Source: Conexibacter woesei DSM 14684 (GTDB taxonomy: Bacteria > Actinomycetota > Thermoleophilia > Solirubrobacterales > Solirubrobacteraceae). Taken from it: DNA of 64,000 nucleotides. Shown piece after piece: positions 16,904-25,054 of the stretch. A program made the translations under genes and the position numbers. Below the pieces are notes generated by a model that saw nothing but the letters and a program-made list of their open reading frames with translations, was not told the DNA's origin and did no database searches. The number at the start of each line of letters is the position of its first letter. The first letter of the stretch is position 1. Location of the stretch: positions 2,914,001 through 2,978,000 of the forward strand of contig NC_013739.1 in NCBI RefSeq assembly GCF_000025265.1, read 5' to 3'.

Positions 16904-17907
16904 GCGCCACGACCGCGGAGCCGCTCGGCGGCGACCGCTCCGCCAGCGCCCTGCTCGCGCGGCTGCGCCGCGCCGGCGTCGCAGCCTGGATGCCGTACGT
17001 CTACGTCGCGTCGCTCGGGCTCGCGATCTGGCTGCTGCAGCCGGCGCTGATCGACGGCCCCGGGGCCGTCGACGTCCGCTTCTCGGCCGTCGTGCCGCTG
17101 GCGCTCGTCGCCTTCGGGCAGACGCTCGTGATGTTCACGCGCGGAATCGACCTCGCCGTCGGCGGCGTCATCAGCACCGTCACCGCGCTGCTGGCGACGC
17201 GCGGCGCCGACGGCGCGAGCCTGTGGCTGCTGCTGGCAGCCGTCGTCGCGCTCGGCGGCGTCGGCGGGCTGGTCAACGGCGTCGCGGTCGCGGTCACGCG
17301 ACTGCAGCCGTTCATCGTCACGCTCGCGACCTGGTCGATCTTCGGCGGCGTCGCGCTGCTGATCCTGCCGCAGGAGGGCGGCGCCTCGCCGCCGGCTTTG
17401 ACGGAGGCCGTGCTCGGCTCGTGGCTGGGCGTACCGAAGGCGCTGTGGGTCGTGCTCGCGCTGCTGGCGCTGTGGCTGTGGCTGCGCGACTCGCGCCTGA
17501 TCGGCGATCTGCGCGCGATCGGGTCCGACGAGCAGCGGGCGCGGTTGATCGGCGTCCCGATCGCCCGCCGGACGATCCAGGCGTACGTCCTCTCCGGGCT
17601 GTTCGCCGCGCTCGCCGGGATCTGGATCGCCGCGCAGACGGGCTCCGGCTCGCCGACGGCCGGCGATCCCTACATCCTCAGCTCGGTCGCCGCGGTCGTG
17701 CTCGGCGGGACCAGCATCTTCGGCGGGACCGGCTCGGCGGCCGCCTCGATCGTCGGCGCGATCGCCTTCCTGATGATCCCCGACCTGATCGCGGCGCTGG
17801 CCCTGGAGTCGTTCTGGAGCACGTTCTTCCAGGGCGCGCTGCTGGTCGCGGCGGTCACCGTCAGCTCGGTCGCGGCGCAGCTCAAGCGCCGCCGGGGGCG
17901 GTCATGA
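16900..17907 (+). CDS. Sugar ABC importer 2 permease A
   Basis: A 335-residue BPD_transp_2 membrane protein with about nine hydrophobic segments. It shows GQTLVMFTRGIDLAVGG near residue 70 and a coupling loop AIGSDEQRARLIGV; the loop lacks the common Asn-x-x-Ala-A form, which suggests adaptation to its own ATPase. It is coupled by 4-nt overlaps to the ATPase and to permease B. No AGA arginine codon is seen, unlike the binding protein of the same system. Confidence 0.88.
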   Translation: MSATTAEPLGGDRSASALLARLRRAGVAAWMPYVYVASLGLAIWLLQPALIDGPGAVDVRFSAVVPLALVAFGQTLVMFTRGIDLAVGGVISTVTALLATRGADGASLWLLLAAVVALGGVGGLVNGVAVAVTRLQPFIVTLATWSIFGGVALLILPQEGGASPPALTEAVLGSWLGVPKALWVVLALLALWLWLRDSRLIGDLRAIGSDEQRARLIGVPIARRTIQAYVLSGLFAALAGIWIAAQTGSGSPTAGDPYILSSVAAVVLGGTSIFGGTGSAAASIVGAIAFLMIPDLIAALALESFWSTFFQGALLVAAVTVSSVAAQLKRRRGRS

Positions 17908-18857
17908 GCCTCGCTCGCCACCGCACGATCCTGACCGCGTACGGCATCGCGCTGCTGCTGTTCGCGGTCGGCACGGTCCACTCGCTCGACTTCGCCGCTC
18001 CCAGCCAGCTGAAGACGATGCTGACGTACGCCTCGTTCATCGGCATCATCGGCCTCGGCCAGACGCTCTGCATCCTCACGGGCGGGATCGACCTGTCGGT
18101 GCCGTGGACGCTGACCGGCGCCGCGGTCCTGACCTCGGTGATGACCGCCGACGGGCGCCCGCTCGGCGTGACGATCGCGCTGGTGCTGGCGCTGGCGGCG
18201 GTCGTCGGGCTCGTCAACGGCGTCGGCGTCGCCTACGCGGGCGTGCCGCCGATCATCATGACGCTGGGTATGAACGGGGCTCTGCAGGGCCTCCTGCTCG
18301 TCTACACCGACGGCGGCATCTCGGCCAACCCGCCGCAGCAGCTGACCGACTTCGTGCTCGGCGAGACGCTCGGCCTGCCGACCCAGCTGTGGATCTGGGC
18401 GGCGGTGATCGCGCTCGGCTGCGCGCTGCTGTCGCTGACGACGTTCGGCCGCCGCCTGTACGCGATCGGCGCCAACCGCCGCGCCGCGGAGCTGGCCGGC
18501 GTGCGCGCTCGCCGCGTGCTCGTCGCGCCGTACGTGCTGTCGGCGCTTGGCGCCGCCGTCACGGGCCTGCTGGTGATGGGCTTCACCGACCAGGCGTTTT
18601 TGACGATGGGCGACCCGTACCTGTTCTCCTCGGCGGTCGCCGTCGCCGTCGGCGGCGCCTCGATCCTCGGCGGAAGCGGCCACTACGCCGGCACGGTCGC
18701 GGGCGCGCTCGTGCTGACGCTGGTCGCCTCGCTGCTGCCGCTGTTCTCGCTCGGGACGGCGTGGCTGCAGATCTCCTACGGCTTGATCCTGCTGGCCGCG
18801 GTCTATGCGGCCGGCCTGAATGTGACACGAAAGAAGAGGGGAAACCCGGATGCATGA
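17904..18857 (+). CDS. Sugar ABC importer 2 permease B
   Basis: A 317-residue BPD_transp_2 permease, the partner of the preceding gene. It has GQTLCILTGGIDLSVPW and the coupling loop AIGANRRAAELAGV. ATG 17904 overlaps the stop of permease A, and its own end overlaps the E1alpha start by 8 bases, which ties the importer to the dehydrogenase genes in one message. The C-terminus is basic (TRKKRGNPDA). Confidence 0.88.
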   Translation: MSLARHRTILTAYGIALLLFAVGTVHSLDFAAPSQLKTMLTYASFIGIIGLGQTLCILTGGIDLSVPWTLTGAAVLTSVMTADGRPLGVTIALVLALAAVVGLVNGVGVAYAGVPPIIMTLGMNGALQGLLLVYTDGGISANPPQQLTDFVLGETLGLPTQLWIWAAVIALGCALLSLTTFGRRLYAIGANRRAAELAGVRARRVLVAPYVLSALGAAVTGLLVMGFTDQAFLTMGDPYLFSSAVAVAVGGASILGGSGHYAGTVAGALVLTLVASLLPLFSLGTAWLQISYGLILLAAVYAAGLNVTRKKRGNPDA

Positions 18858-20406
18858 GGTCGTGATGCCGGCGATGGGGATGGCCATGTCGGAAGGCACC
18901 CTGCTGCGCTGGCTCAAGCAGCCGGGCGATGCGGTGGAGCGAGGCGAGGAGATCGCCGAGATCGAGACGGACAAGGCGACCGCCGAGCTGGAGTCACCCG
19001 CCGCGGGCGTGCTCGGCGCCCTGCTCGTCGGCGAGGGGGAGACGGTGCCGACCGGCGCGCTGCTGACGCGCGTGCTGGCGCCGGGCGAGCAGGAGAACGG
19101 GGCGGCGCCCGCCGCCGCCGCGAACGGCGGGCGGGCTGCCGTGGCGGCGGCGGCGCCGGCGGCGGCGCCGGCGCCGCCGCCGGTCGCTCCGGTCGCGGGG
19201 AACGGGACCGCGCCGCCCGCGCCGCCGCGTGCCGACGCGCCGCGCAGAGCGACCGGCCGCCCGACCGTCGAGGCCGTCGCGGCGCCGCCGCTGGACCCCG
19301 ACCGTCCGGCGTGGGAGGAGCCGCGCAGGGCCGGCCGCGGCAGACGCCGCTACGAGGTCGTCGGCGCGAACCTCGGGAGACCGGGCGACGACGACGAGCT
19401 GGTGGCGCTGGAGCTGGGCGCCAACGATCCCGCGACGGTCGCCGAGTGGCTGGAGGCGATGGCGCTGATCCGCGTCTTCGAGGAGCGCGCCGCGCCGCTC
19501 GCGCGCGCCGGCAAGATCCCCGGCGGCATGCACTCCGCGGCGGGCCAGGAGGCCGTCGCGATCGGGGCGGTGCGGGCGCTGGCGCCCTCCGACATCGTGA
19601 CCAGCACCCACCGCAGCCACCACCACTCGCTCGCGAAGGGGCTGCAGCCGGCCGAGATCATGGCGGAGCTTTACGGCAAGGCCGGCGGCCTGCTCGGCGG
19701 TCGCGCCGGGCACCTCCACCTCGCCGACTTCTCGCTCGGCCTGTTCGGCTCCAACGGCATCGTCGGCGCGGGGCTCGGGATCGCGACCGGCGCCGCGGTC
19801 GGCGCGAAGCTGCGCGGGCGCGACCAGGTCGCGGTCGGTTTCTTCGGCGACGGCGGCGCCAACACCGGCCGCACGTGGGAGAACGTCAACCTCGCAGCGT
19901 CGTGGCAGCTGCCGCTGATCGCGATCTGCGAGAACAACCTCTACGCGGTCGAGACCCACCTGGCGGCAGCCGCCCCGAACACGACGATCGCCGACCGCGC
20001 AGCCGGCTTCGGGCTGCACTCGGTGCAGGTCGACGGCCAGGACGTGGTCGCCGTCCACGACGTCGTCGCGGAGGCGCGCGAGCGGGCGCTCGGCGGCGGC
20101 GGGCCGACCTTCGTCGAGGCGCTCACCTACCGCTACAGCGGCCACACCGTCGACGACCCGGAGACCTACCGCGAGGCGGGTGAGGTCGAGCTGTGGCGGC
20201 GCGCGCGCGACCCGCTCCTGCGCGCCGCACGTGCGTTGGAGGCCGCCGGGGCATTGGAGGTGGGCGGCCTCGACGCCGTCCTCGCCCGCGCGGAGGCGAC
20301 GGTCGCCGCCGCGATCGAGTTCGCCGAGTCCTCGCCGTGGCCCGATCCGGCGACGGCGGCCGAGGGCGTGTACGGCATCGAAGTCAATCTGGAGGGAAAG
20401 CCGTGA
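18850..20406 (+). CDS. 2-oxoacid dehydrogenase E1 alpha with an N-terminal lipoyl domain
   Basis: A 518-residue fusion. Residues 1-80 are a lipoyl domain (EIETDKATAE; lipoylated Lys expected at 42), residues 85-165 an Ala/Pro/Gly-rich flexible linker of the kind found in E2 proteins, and residues 190-510 a thiamine-diphosphate E1 alpha (GDGGANTG near 333, NN near 362). Lipoyl domains normally belong to E2. The E2 of this cluster (23202) lacks one, so the swinging arm has moved to E1. The substrate is a 2-oxo acid; acetoin or a branched acid are alternatives. Several arginines in the linker are AGA. Confidence 0.92.
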   Translation: MHEVVMPAMGMAMSEGTLLRWLKQPGDAVERGEEIAEIETDKATAELESPAAGVLGALLVGEGETVPTGALLTRVLAPGEQENGAAPAAAANGGRAAVAAAAPAAAPAPPPVAPVAGNGTAPPAPPRADAPRRATGRPTVEAVAAPPLDPDRPAWEEPRRAGRGRRRYEVVGANLGRPGDDDELVALELGANDPATVAEWLEAMALIRVFEERAAPLARAGKIPGGMHSAAGQEAVAIGAVRALAPSDIVTSTHRSHHHSLAKGLQPAEIMAELYGKAGGLLGGRAGHLHLADFSLGLFGSNGIVGAGLGIATGAAVGAKLRGRDQVAVGFFGDGGANTGRTWENVNLAASWQLPLIAICENNLYAVETHLAAAAPNTTIADRAAGFGLHSVQVDGQDVVAVHDVVAEARERALGGGGPTFVEALTYRYSGHTVDDPETYREAGEVELWRRARDPLLRAARALEAAGALEVGGLDAVLARAEATVAAAIEFAESSPWPDPATAAEGVYGIEVNLEGKP

Positions 20407-21401
20407 GCAGCCGCACCTTGACGCTCTCGCAGGCGTTCGCCGAGGGCGTCGCCGAGGAGATGGAACGCGACCCGGCGGTGTTCGTCGTCGGCACCGACCT
20501 GTTCATCCGCGGCGGCCACTGGGCGCAGGTGAAGGGCCTCGGCGAGAAGTTCGGCCGCGAGCGGATCCGCGACGCGCCGATCTCGGAGGCGGCGATGGTC
20601 GCCTCCGGCGTCGGCGCCGCGCTCAACGGCATGCGCCCGATCGTCGACCTCAACTTCATCGACTTCGTCTTCGGCGCGATCGACGAGGTCGTCAACCAGG
20701 CGGCGAAGATCCGATACATGTGGGACGTGCCGGTCCCGGTCGTGATCCGCGGCACGGCCGGCGTCGCGTTCGGCGCCGCGCAGCACAACAACCAGGTCGA
20801 GGCGTGGTTCGCGCACATGCCGGGCTTGTTCGTCGCGACGCCCTCGACGCCATGGGACGCGAAGGGGCTGATCAAGTCGGCGCTGCGCGGCTCGGACCCG
20901 GTCGTCTTCCTGATGCACAAGATGCAGACCGGCCTGCGGGGCGAGGCCGGCGGTCCCGACGACCTCGTCCCGTACGGCCGCGCCGCGGTCCGCCGCGGCG
21001 GCGCCGACGTGACGATCGTCGGCTACTCGATCATGGCGACAAAGGCGCTGGAGGCGGCGAGACGGCTGGAGGCCGAGGGGATCGACGCCGAGGTGATCGA
21101 CCTGCGGACCGTCTTCCCGCTCGACCTCGAGACGGTCGTCGCGTCGGTCCGCAAGACCGGCCGGCTGGTCGTCGCGGGCGAGTCGACGCGGATCGGCGGG
21201 ATCGCCTCCGAAGTCGCCGCGGCGATCCAGGAAGCGTGCTTCGACGACCTGGATGCCCCGATCGAGCGGGTCGGTGCGCTGCACGTGCCGATCCCGCACA
21301 GCCCCGCCCTGTTCAAGGCGCTGATCCCCGACGTCGCCGACGTCGAGCGGGCGGCGCGCACCGTCCTCTACCGCGAGCAGCCGACGGAGGTGCCCGCATG
21401 A
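20403..21401 (+). CDS. 2-oxoacid dehydrogenase E1 beta
   Basis: A 332-residue transketolase-like subunit that completes the E1 heterotetramer. The N-terminal pyrimidine-binding part is seen in DAPISEAAMVASGVGAAL, followed by the C-terminal domain (VIDLRTVFPLDLETV and GRLVVAGESTRIGG). GTG 20403 overlaps the E1 alpha stop. Together with E1 alpha it decarboxylates a 2-oxo acid and would reductively acylate the lipoyl domain on its own alpha subunit. Confidence 0.93.
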   Translation: MSSRTLTLSQAFAEGVAEEMERDPAVFVVGTDLFIRGGHWAQVKGLGEKFGRERIRDAPISEAAMVASGVGAALNGMRPIVDLNFIDFVFGAIDEVVNQAAKIRYMWDVPVPVVIRGTAGVAFGAAQHNNQVEAWFAHMPGLFVATPSTPWDAKGLIKSALRGSDPVVFLMHKMQTGLRGEAGGPDDLVPYGRAAVRRGGADVTIVGYSIMATKALEAARRLEAEGIDAEVIDLRTVFPLDLETVVASVRKTGRLVVAGESTRIGGIASEVAAAIQEACFDDLDAPIERVGALHVPIPHSPALFKALIPDVADVERAARTVLYREQPTEVPA

Positions 21402-22216
21402 GCTTCGACCCCGTAGGACCGGCCCGGCTCGACGGCCGCGTCGCCGTCGTCACCGGCGCCGCCTCCGGCATCGGCCGGGCGATCGCGACGACCTTCGCCG
21501 CGGCTGGCGCCGACGTCGCCTGCCTCGACGTCGCCGCCGACGGCGCCGCGGCGGTCGCCGCCGAGATCGAGGCGCTCGGCCGCCGCGCCGTCGCGGTCGA
21601 CTGCGACGTCAGCGACGAGGGCGCCGTCGAGGCCGCCTTCGCGCATGTCGACGAGCGGCTCGGCGCTGTCCGCGTGCTCGTCAACGACGCCTTCTTCGGC
21701 GTTCGCGCCCATCCTGAGGACGTGGCCGCGGCCGACTGGGCGCGCGTCTACGCGGTCAACGTCCAGGGCAGCTTCCTGTGCGCGCGAGAGGCCGGCCGCC
21801 GCATGATCGCGACCGGCGCGGGCGGGGCGATCGTCAACCTCAGCTCGATCGGCGGCACGACCGCGCTCGGGCGCGGCAACGTCGCCTACACCTCCTCCAA
21901 GGGAGCGGTCGACGCGCTCACGCGCGAGCTGGCGGCCGAGTGGGGCAGGCACGGCATCCGCGTCAACGCGATCAAGCCGGCGCAGACGCGCACGCCGGCG
22001 CTCGACAGGCTGATCGCGGACCCGAACTTCGACTCCGATGCGCTGATCGCGCAGTGGCTGAAGGGCATCCCGCTCGGCGGCCTGATCGAGCCGGGCGACA
22101 TCGCCGCCGCCGCGCTGTTCCTCGCCTCCGACCAGGCGCGGATGGTCAGCGGCGTGCTGCTGCCGGTCGACGGCGGCAACCTCGCGCTCAACGCGGGTGG
22201 GACGACCGAATGGTGA
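21398..22216 (+). CDS. Short-chain dehydrogenase/reductase (SDR)
   Basis: A 272-residue classical SDR with TGAASGIG near residue 19, catalytic Ser in LSSIGG and Tyr-x-x-x-Lys in YTSSKGA. The usual NNA motif is NDA (VLVNDAFFG), a mild departure. It probably oxidises a hydroxyl group of the imported sugar acid. It overlaps E1 beta by 4 bases, so it works in the same pathway as the dehydrogenase complex. Confidence 0.9.
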   Translation: MSFDPVGPARLDGRVAVVTGAASGIGRAIATTFAAAGADVACLDVAADGAAAVAAEIEALGRRAVAVDCDVSDEGAVEAAFAHVDERLGAVRVLVNDAFFGVRAHPEDVAAADWARVYAVNVQGSFLCAREAGRRMIATGAGGAIVNLSSIGGTTALGRGNVAYTSSKGAVDALTRELAAEWGRHGIRVNAIKPAQTRTPALDRLIADPNFDSDALIAQWLKGIPLGGLIEPGDIAAAALFLASDQARMVSGVLLPVDGGNLALNAGGTTEW

Positions 22217-22224
22217 GGAGAGCG

Positions 22225-23205
22225 ATGCCCCGCCTGAAGTTCGTGATGGCCGCGCGCACGTTCAGCGACGTCGAGATCGAGCGCGAGCACCTGCGCGGCG
22301 ACGACGTCGAGGTGGTGCTGGCGCCGCTGGAGACACCGCAGGAGATCGCGGCGGCGACCGCCGGCGCCGACGGCGTGATCGTCACCGTCGACCCGTTGCC
22401 GGCGGCGTGCGTCGAGGCGTTCGCGCCGTCGGTGCGCGTGATCGGCCGCGCCGGCATCGGCCTCGATGCGATCGACCTCGACGCGGCGGCCGTGCGCGGC
22501 GTCGGCGTCGTGCACGTGCCCGACTACGCGACCGAGGAGGTCGCGACCCATGCGCTGGCGCTGATCCTCGGCGTGCAGCGGAGACTGCTGCCCGGCGACG
22601 CGGTCGCACGCCGGGACTACGGCGCCTGGCGCGAGCTGGCGCCGGTCGCGCCGCTGTCGGAGCAGACCGCCGCCGTCGTCGGGCTCGGCCGCATCGGGCG
22701 TGCGACCGCGGCGCTGCTCGCGCCGCTGTTCGGCCGCGTCAGCGGGTTCGACCCGGGCGTGACGGAGGCGCCGGACGGCGTGTCGCTCGTGGCCTCACTC
22801 GACGCGCTGCTGGAGGAGGCGGACGTCGTCACGCTCCACCTGCCGCTGCTGCCGGAGACGACGGCGCTGATCGACGCCGCGCGGCTGCGCGCGATGAAGC
22901 GCAGCGCCGTGCTCGTCAACGTCTCGCGCGGCGGGCTGATCGACCAGCCGGCGCTGGCGCAGGCGCTGCACGACGGGGAGATCGCCGGCGCGGCGCTCGA
23001 CGTGCTCGTCGCGGAGCCGCCGGCGGCGGACGACCCGATCCTGTCGGCGCCGAACCTGCTGCTGTCGCCGCACTTCGGCTGGTACTCGACCGCCGCCGAG
23101 CGCCGCGCGCGGACGATGACGGCCGACGCGATGGTCGACTACCTCGTCGGCCGCGAGCTGCGCGGCGGCCGGATCGCGCTCGACGGCCGGAGCGCGGCCT
23201 CGTGA
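22225..23205 (+). CDS. D-2-hydroxyacid dehydrogenase family oxidoreductase
   Basis: A 326-residue NAD-dependent enzyme of the D-isomer-specific family. The nucleotide motif GLGRIGRA lies near residue 152; the catalytic Arg is in VNVSRGGLID, the Glu in VAEPP and the His in SPHFGWYS. It would make a 2-oxo acid for the complex, or reduce one. ATG 22225 was chosen because GAGGAG stands just upstream; GTG 22213, overlapping the SDR stop, is an alternative giving four more residues. Confidence 0.88.
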   Translation: MPRLKFVMAARTFSDVEIEREHLRGDDVEVVLAPLETPQEIAAATAGADGVIVTVDPLPAACVEAFAPSVRVIGRAGIGLDAIDLDAAAVRGVGVVHVPDYATEEVATHALALILGVQRRLLPGDAVARRDYGAWRELAPVAPLSEQTAAVVGLGRIGRATAALLAPLFGRVSGFDPGVTEAPDGVSLVASLDALLEEADVVTLHLPLLPETTALIDAARLRAMKRSAVLVNVSRGGLIDQPALAQALHDGEIAGAALDVLVAEPPAADDPILSAPNLLLSPHFGWYSTAAERRARTMTADAMVDYLVGRELRGGRIALDGRSAAS

Positions 23206-24140
23206 GCGCGCTCGCGACCCGCCCGCGGAGGCTGATCGCCTCGCCGCTGGCGCGCCGGATCGCCCACGTCCAGGGGATCGATCTCGCCGCCTTGAGCGGC
23301 AGCGGCCCGAACGGCCGGATCGTGCGGCGGGACGTGGAGGCGGCGGTCGCGGCGGCCCCGCCCGCAGCGGCTGCCGCTCTCGCCGCCCCTGCCGCGTCCG
23401 TCGCTCCGCCGTCGCCCGCCGCCGTTGCGGCCGCCCCGGCCCCCTCCGGCCGCGGCGACTCCACCCTCCAACCCCTCACGCGCCTCCAGCAGACGGTCGC
23501 GCGGCGGATGGCGGAGGCGAAGGCGACCGTGCCGGAGTTCCTCGTCGAGACGCGCGTCGCGATGGACGCGGCGGTCGCGCTGCGGACCCAGCTCAAAGCC
23601 GCGGCCGAGCCCGGCCGCGCGCCCTCCTTCAACGACCTCGTCGTGAAGGCGTGCGCACTGGCGCTGCGCGACCACCCGCGCGCGAACGGCTCCTACACCA
23701 GCGACGGCTTCGAGCTGCACGAGCGTGTCTCGGTCGGGCTCGCGGTCGCGGCCGACGACGCGCTCGTCGTGCCGGTGATCGCCGACGCCGACCGTCTCCC
23801 GCTCGGCGAGATCGCGCGCGAGGCCCGCCGTCTCGCGACGGCCGTCCGCGAGGGGACGATCGCCCCGGCCGACCTCGCCGGCGGCACCTTCACCGTCTCC
23901 AACCTCGGCATGTTCGGCGTGACCCGCTTCCAGGCGATCGTCAATCCGCCGCAGGCGGCGATCCTCGCCGTCGGCGCGCTGCGCCAGGAGCCGGTCGTGC
24001 GCGACGGCGCGCTCGCCCTCGGCCACGTGATGGACCTGGCGCTGACGTGCGACCACCGGATCCTCTACGGCGCCGACGGCGCCCGCTTTCTCGCGCGTGT
24101 GCGCGAGCTGCTCGAACGACCCCTGTCGCTGCTGCTGTAG
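23202..24140 (+). CDS. 2-oxoacid dehydrogenase E2 acyltransferase lacking a lipoyl domain
   Basis: A 312-residue protein that begins almost directly with the peripheral subunit-binding domain (residues 12-50: SPLARRIAHVQGIDL, GRIVRRDVEAAV), then an Ala/Pro linker and the catalytic acyltransferase domain (from about residue 90). No lipoyl domain can precede it, since the upstream sequence encodes the D-2-hydroxyacid dehydrogenase in another frame. The active-site His is H285, but the usual H-R-x-x-D-G reads HRILYG, with Tyr for Asp. It must receive acyl groups from the lipoyl arm on E1 alpha. GTG 23202 overlaps the previous stop. Confidence 0.9.
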   Translation: MSALATRPRRLIASPLARRIAHVQGIDLAALSGSGPNGRIVRRDVEAAVAAAPPAAAAALAAPAASVAPPSPAAVAAAPAPSGRGDSTLQPLTRLQQTVARRMAEAKATVPEFLVETRVAMDAAVALRTQLKAAAEPGRAPSFNDLVVKACALALRDHPRANGSYTSDGFELHERVSVGLAVAADDALVVPVIADADRLPLGEIAREARRLATAVREGTIAPADLAGGTFTVSNLGMFGVTRFQAIVNPPQAAILAVGALRQEPVVRDGALALGHVMDLALTCDHRILYGADGARFLARVRELLERPLSLLL

Positions 24141-24173
24141 CGGCGACGCGAACCAGACAAGAGAAGGAACAGC

Positions 24174-25004
24174 ATGCGAGTTGGAACGGCGGAGACGCCG
24201 CAGGGCACCGTGCCCGTCATCGAGCGCGATGGCGCGCTGCTGCCGATCGGCGACGGCGCGACGCCGCTGGAGGCGCTGATCGCGAGCGGCGCCGCGCTCC
24301 ACCCGGCGGGAGGGCGGGCCGGATCGCCGCTCGACGCGGGCACGCGGCTGCTGGCGCCGCTGCGGCCGGGCAAGATCGTCGCGATCGGGCTCAACTACCT
24401 CGACCACGTCAAGGAGGCGGGGCTCGAGGCGCCGGAGCAGCCGCCGGTCTTCGCCAAGTTCACGACCAGCGTGATCGGCGACGGCGACGAGATCAAGGTC
24501 GACCGCGCGATCACGCAGCGAGTCGACTGGGAGGTCGAGCTGGCGGTCGTGATCGGCAGAACCGCATCGCGGGTCGCGGAGGGAGACGCGCTCGCGCACG
24601 TCTTCGGCTACACGGTCGCGAACGACGTCTCCGCGCGCGACGTGCAGTTCGCCGACGGCCAGTGGGTGCGCGGCAAGAGCCTCGACACGTTCTGCCCGCT
24701 CGGCCCAGTGATCGTCACCGCCGACGAGATCGCCGATCCGCAGGCGCTGCCGCTGCGCACGCGCGTCAACGGCGAGCTCGTGCAGGACTCCAGCACGAAG
24801 GAGATGCTGGTCGGCGTCGCCGGGCTGATCTCGTTCTGCTCGCACAGCTTCACGTTGGAGGCCGGCGACGTGATCGTCACCGGCACGCCGTGGGGCTGCG
24901 GCGAGTTCATGGACCCGATCCGCTCGCTGCACGACGGCGACGTCGTCGAGGTCGAGATCGAGGGGATCGGCGCGCTGCGCAACACGGTCGCCGACGTGCG
25001 CTGA
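24174..25004 (+). CDS. Fumarylacetoacetate-hydrolase (FAH) family protein
   Basis: A 276-residue enzyme of the FAH family, which cleaves C-C bonds in 1,3-diketo acids or decarboxylates oxaloacetate-like acids using Mg. Seen are IGLNYLDHVKEAG, the metal region DWEVELAVVIG and GYTVANDVSARDVQ. In sugar-acid pathways without phosphorylation, members hydrolyse 2,4-diketo-3-deoxy acids to pyruvate plus a small acid; the SDR and lactonase genes upstream make this a reasonable inference. ATG 24174 follows AGAAGGAAC, 33 bases after E2. Confidence 0.87.
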   Translation: MRVGTAETPQGTVPVIERDGALLPIGDGATPLEALIASGAALHPAGGRAGSPLDAGTRLLAPLRPGKIVAIGLNYLDHVKEAGLEAPEQPPVFAKFTTSVIGDGDEIKVDRAITQRVDWEVELAVVIGRTASRVAEGDALAHVFGYTVANDVSARDVQFADGQWVRGKSLDTFCPLGPVIVTADEIADPQALPLRTRVNGELVQDSSTKEMLVGVAGLISFCSHSFTLEAGDVIVTGTPWGCGEFMDPIRSLHDGDVVEVEIEGIGALRNTVADVR

Positions 25005-25054
25005 GGCGCGCGTCAGCGACCGCATCCGTATCGGAACATCGGAAGGAGAGAGCC

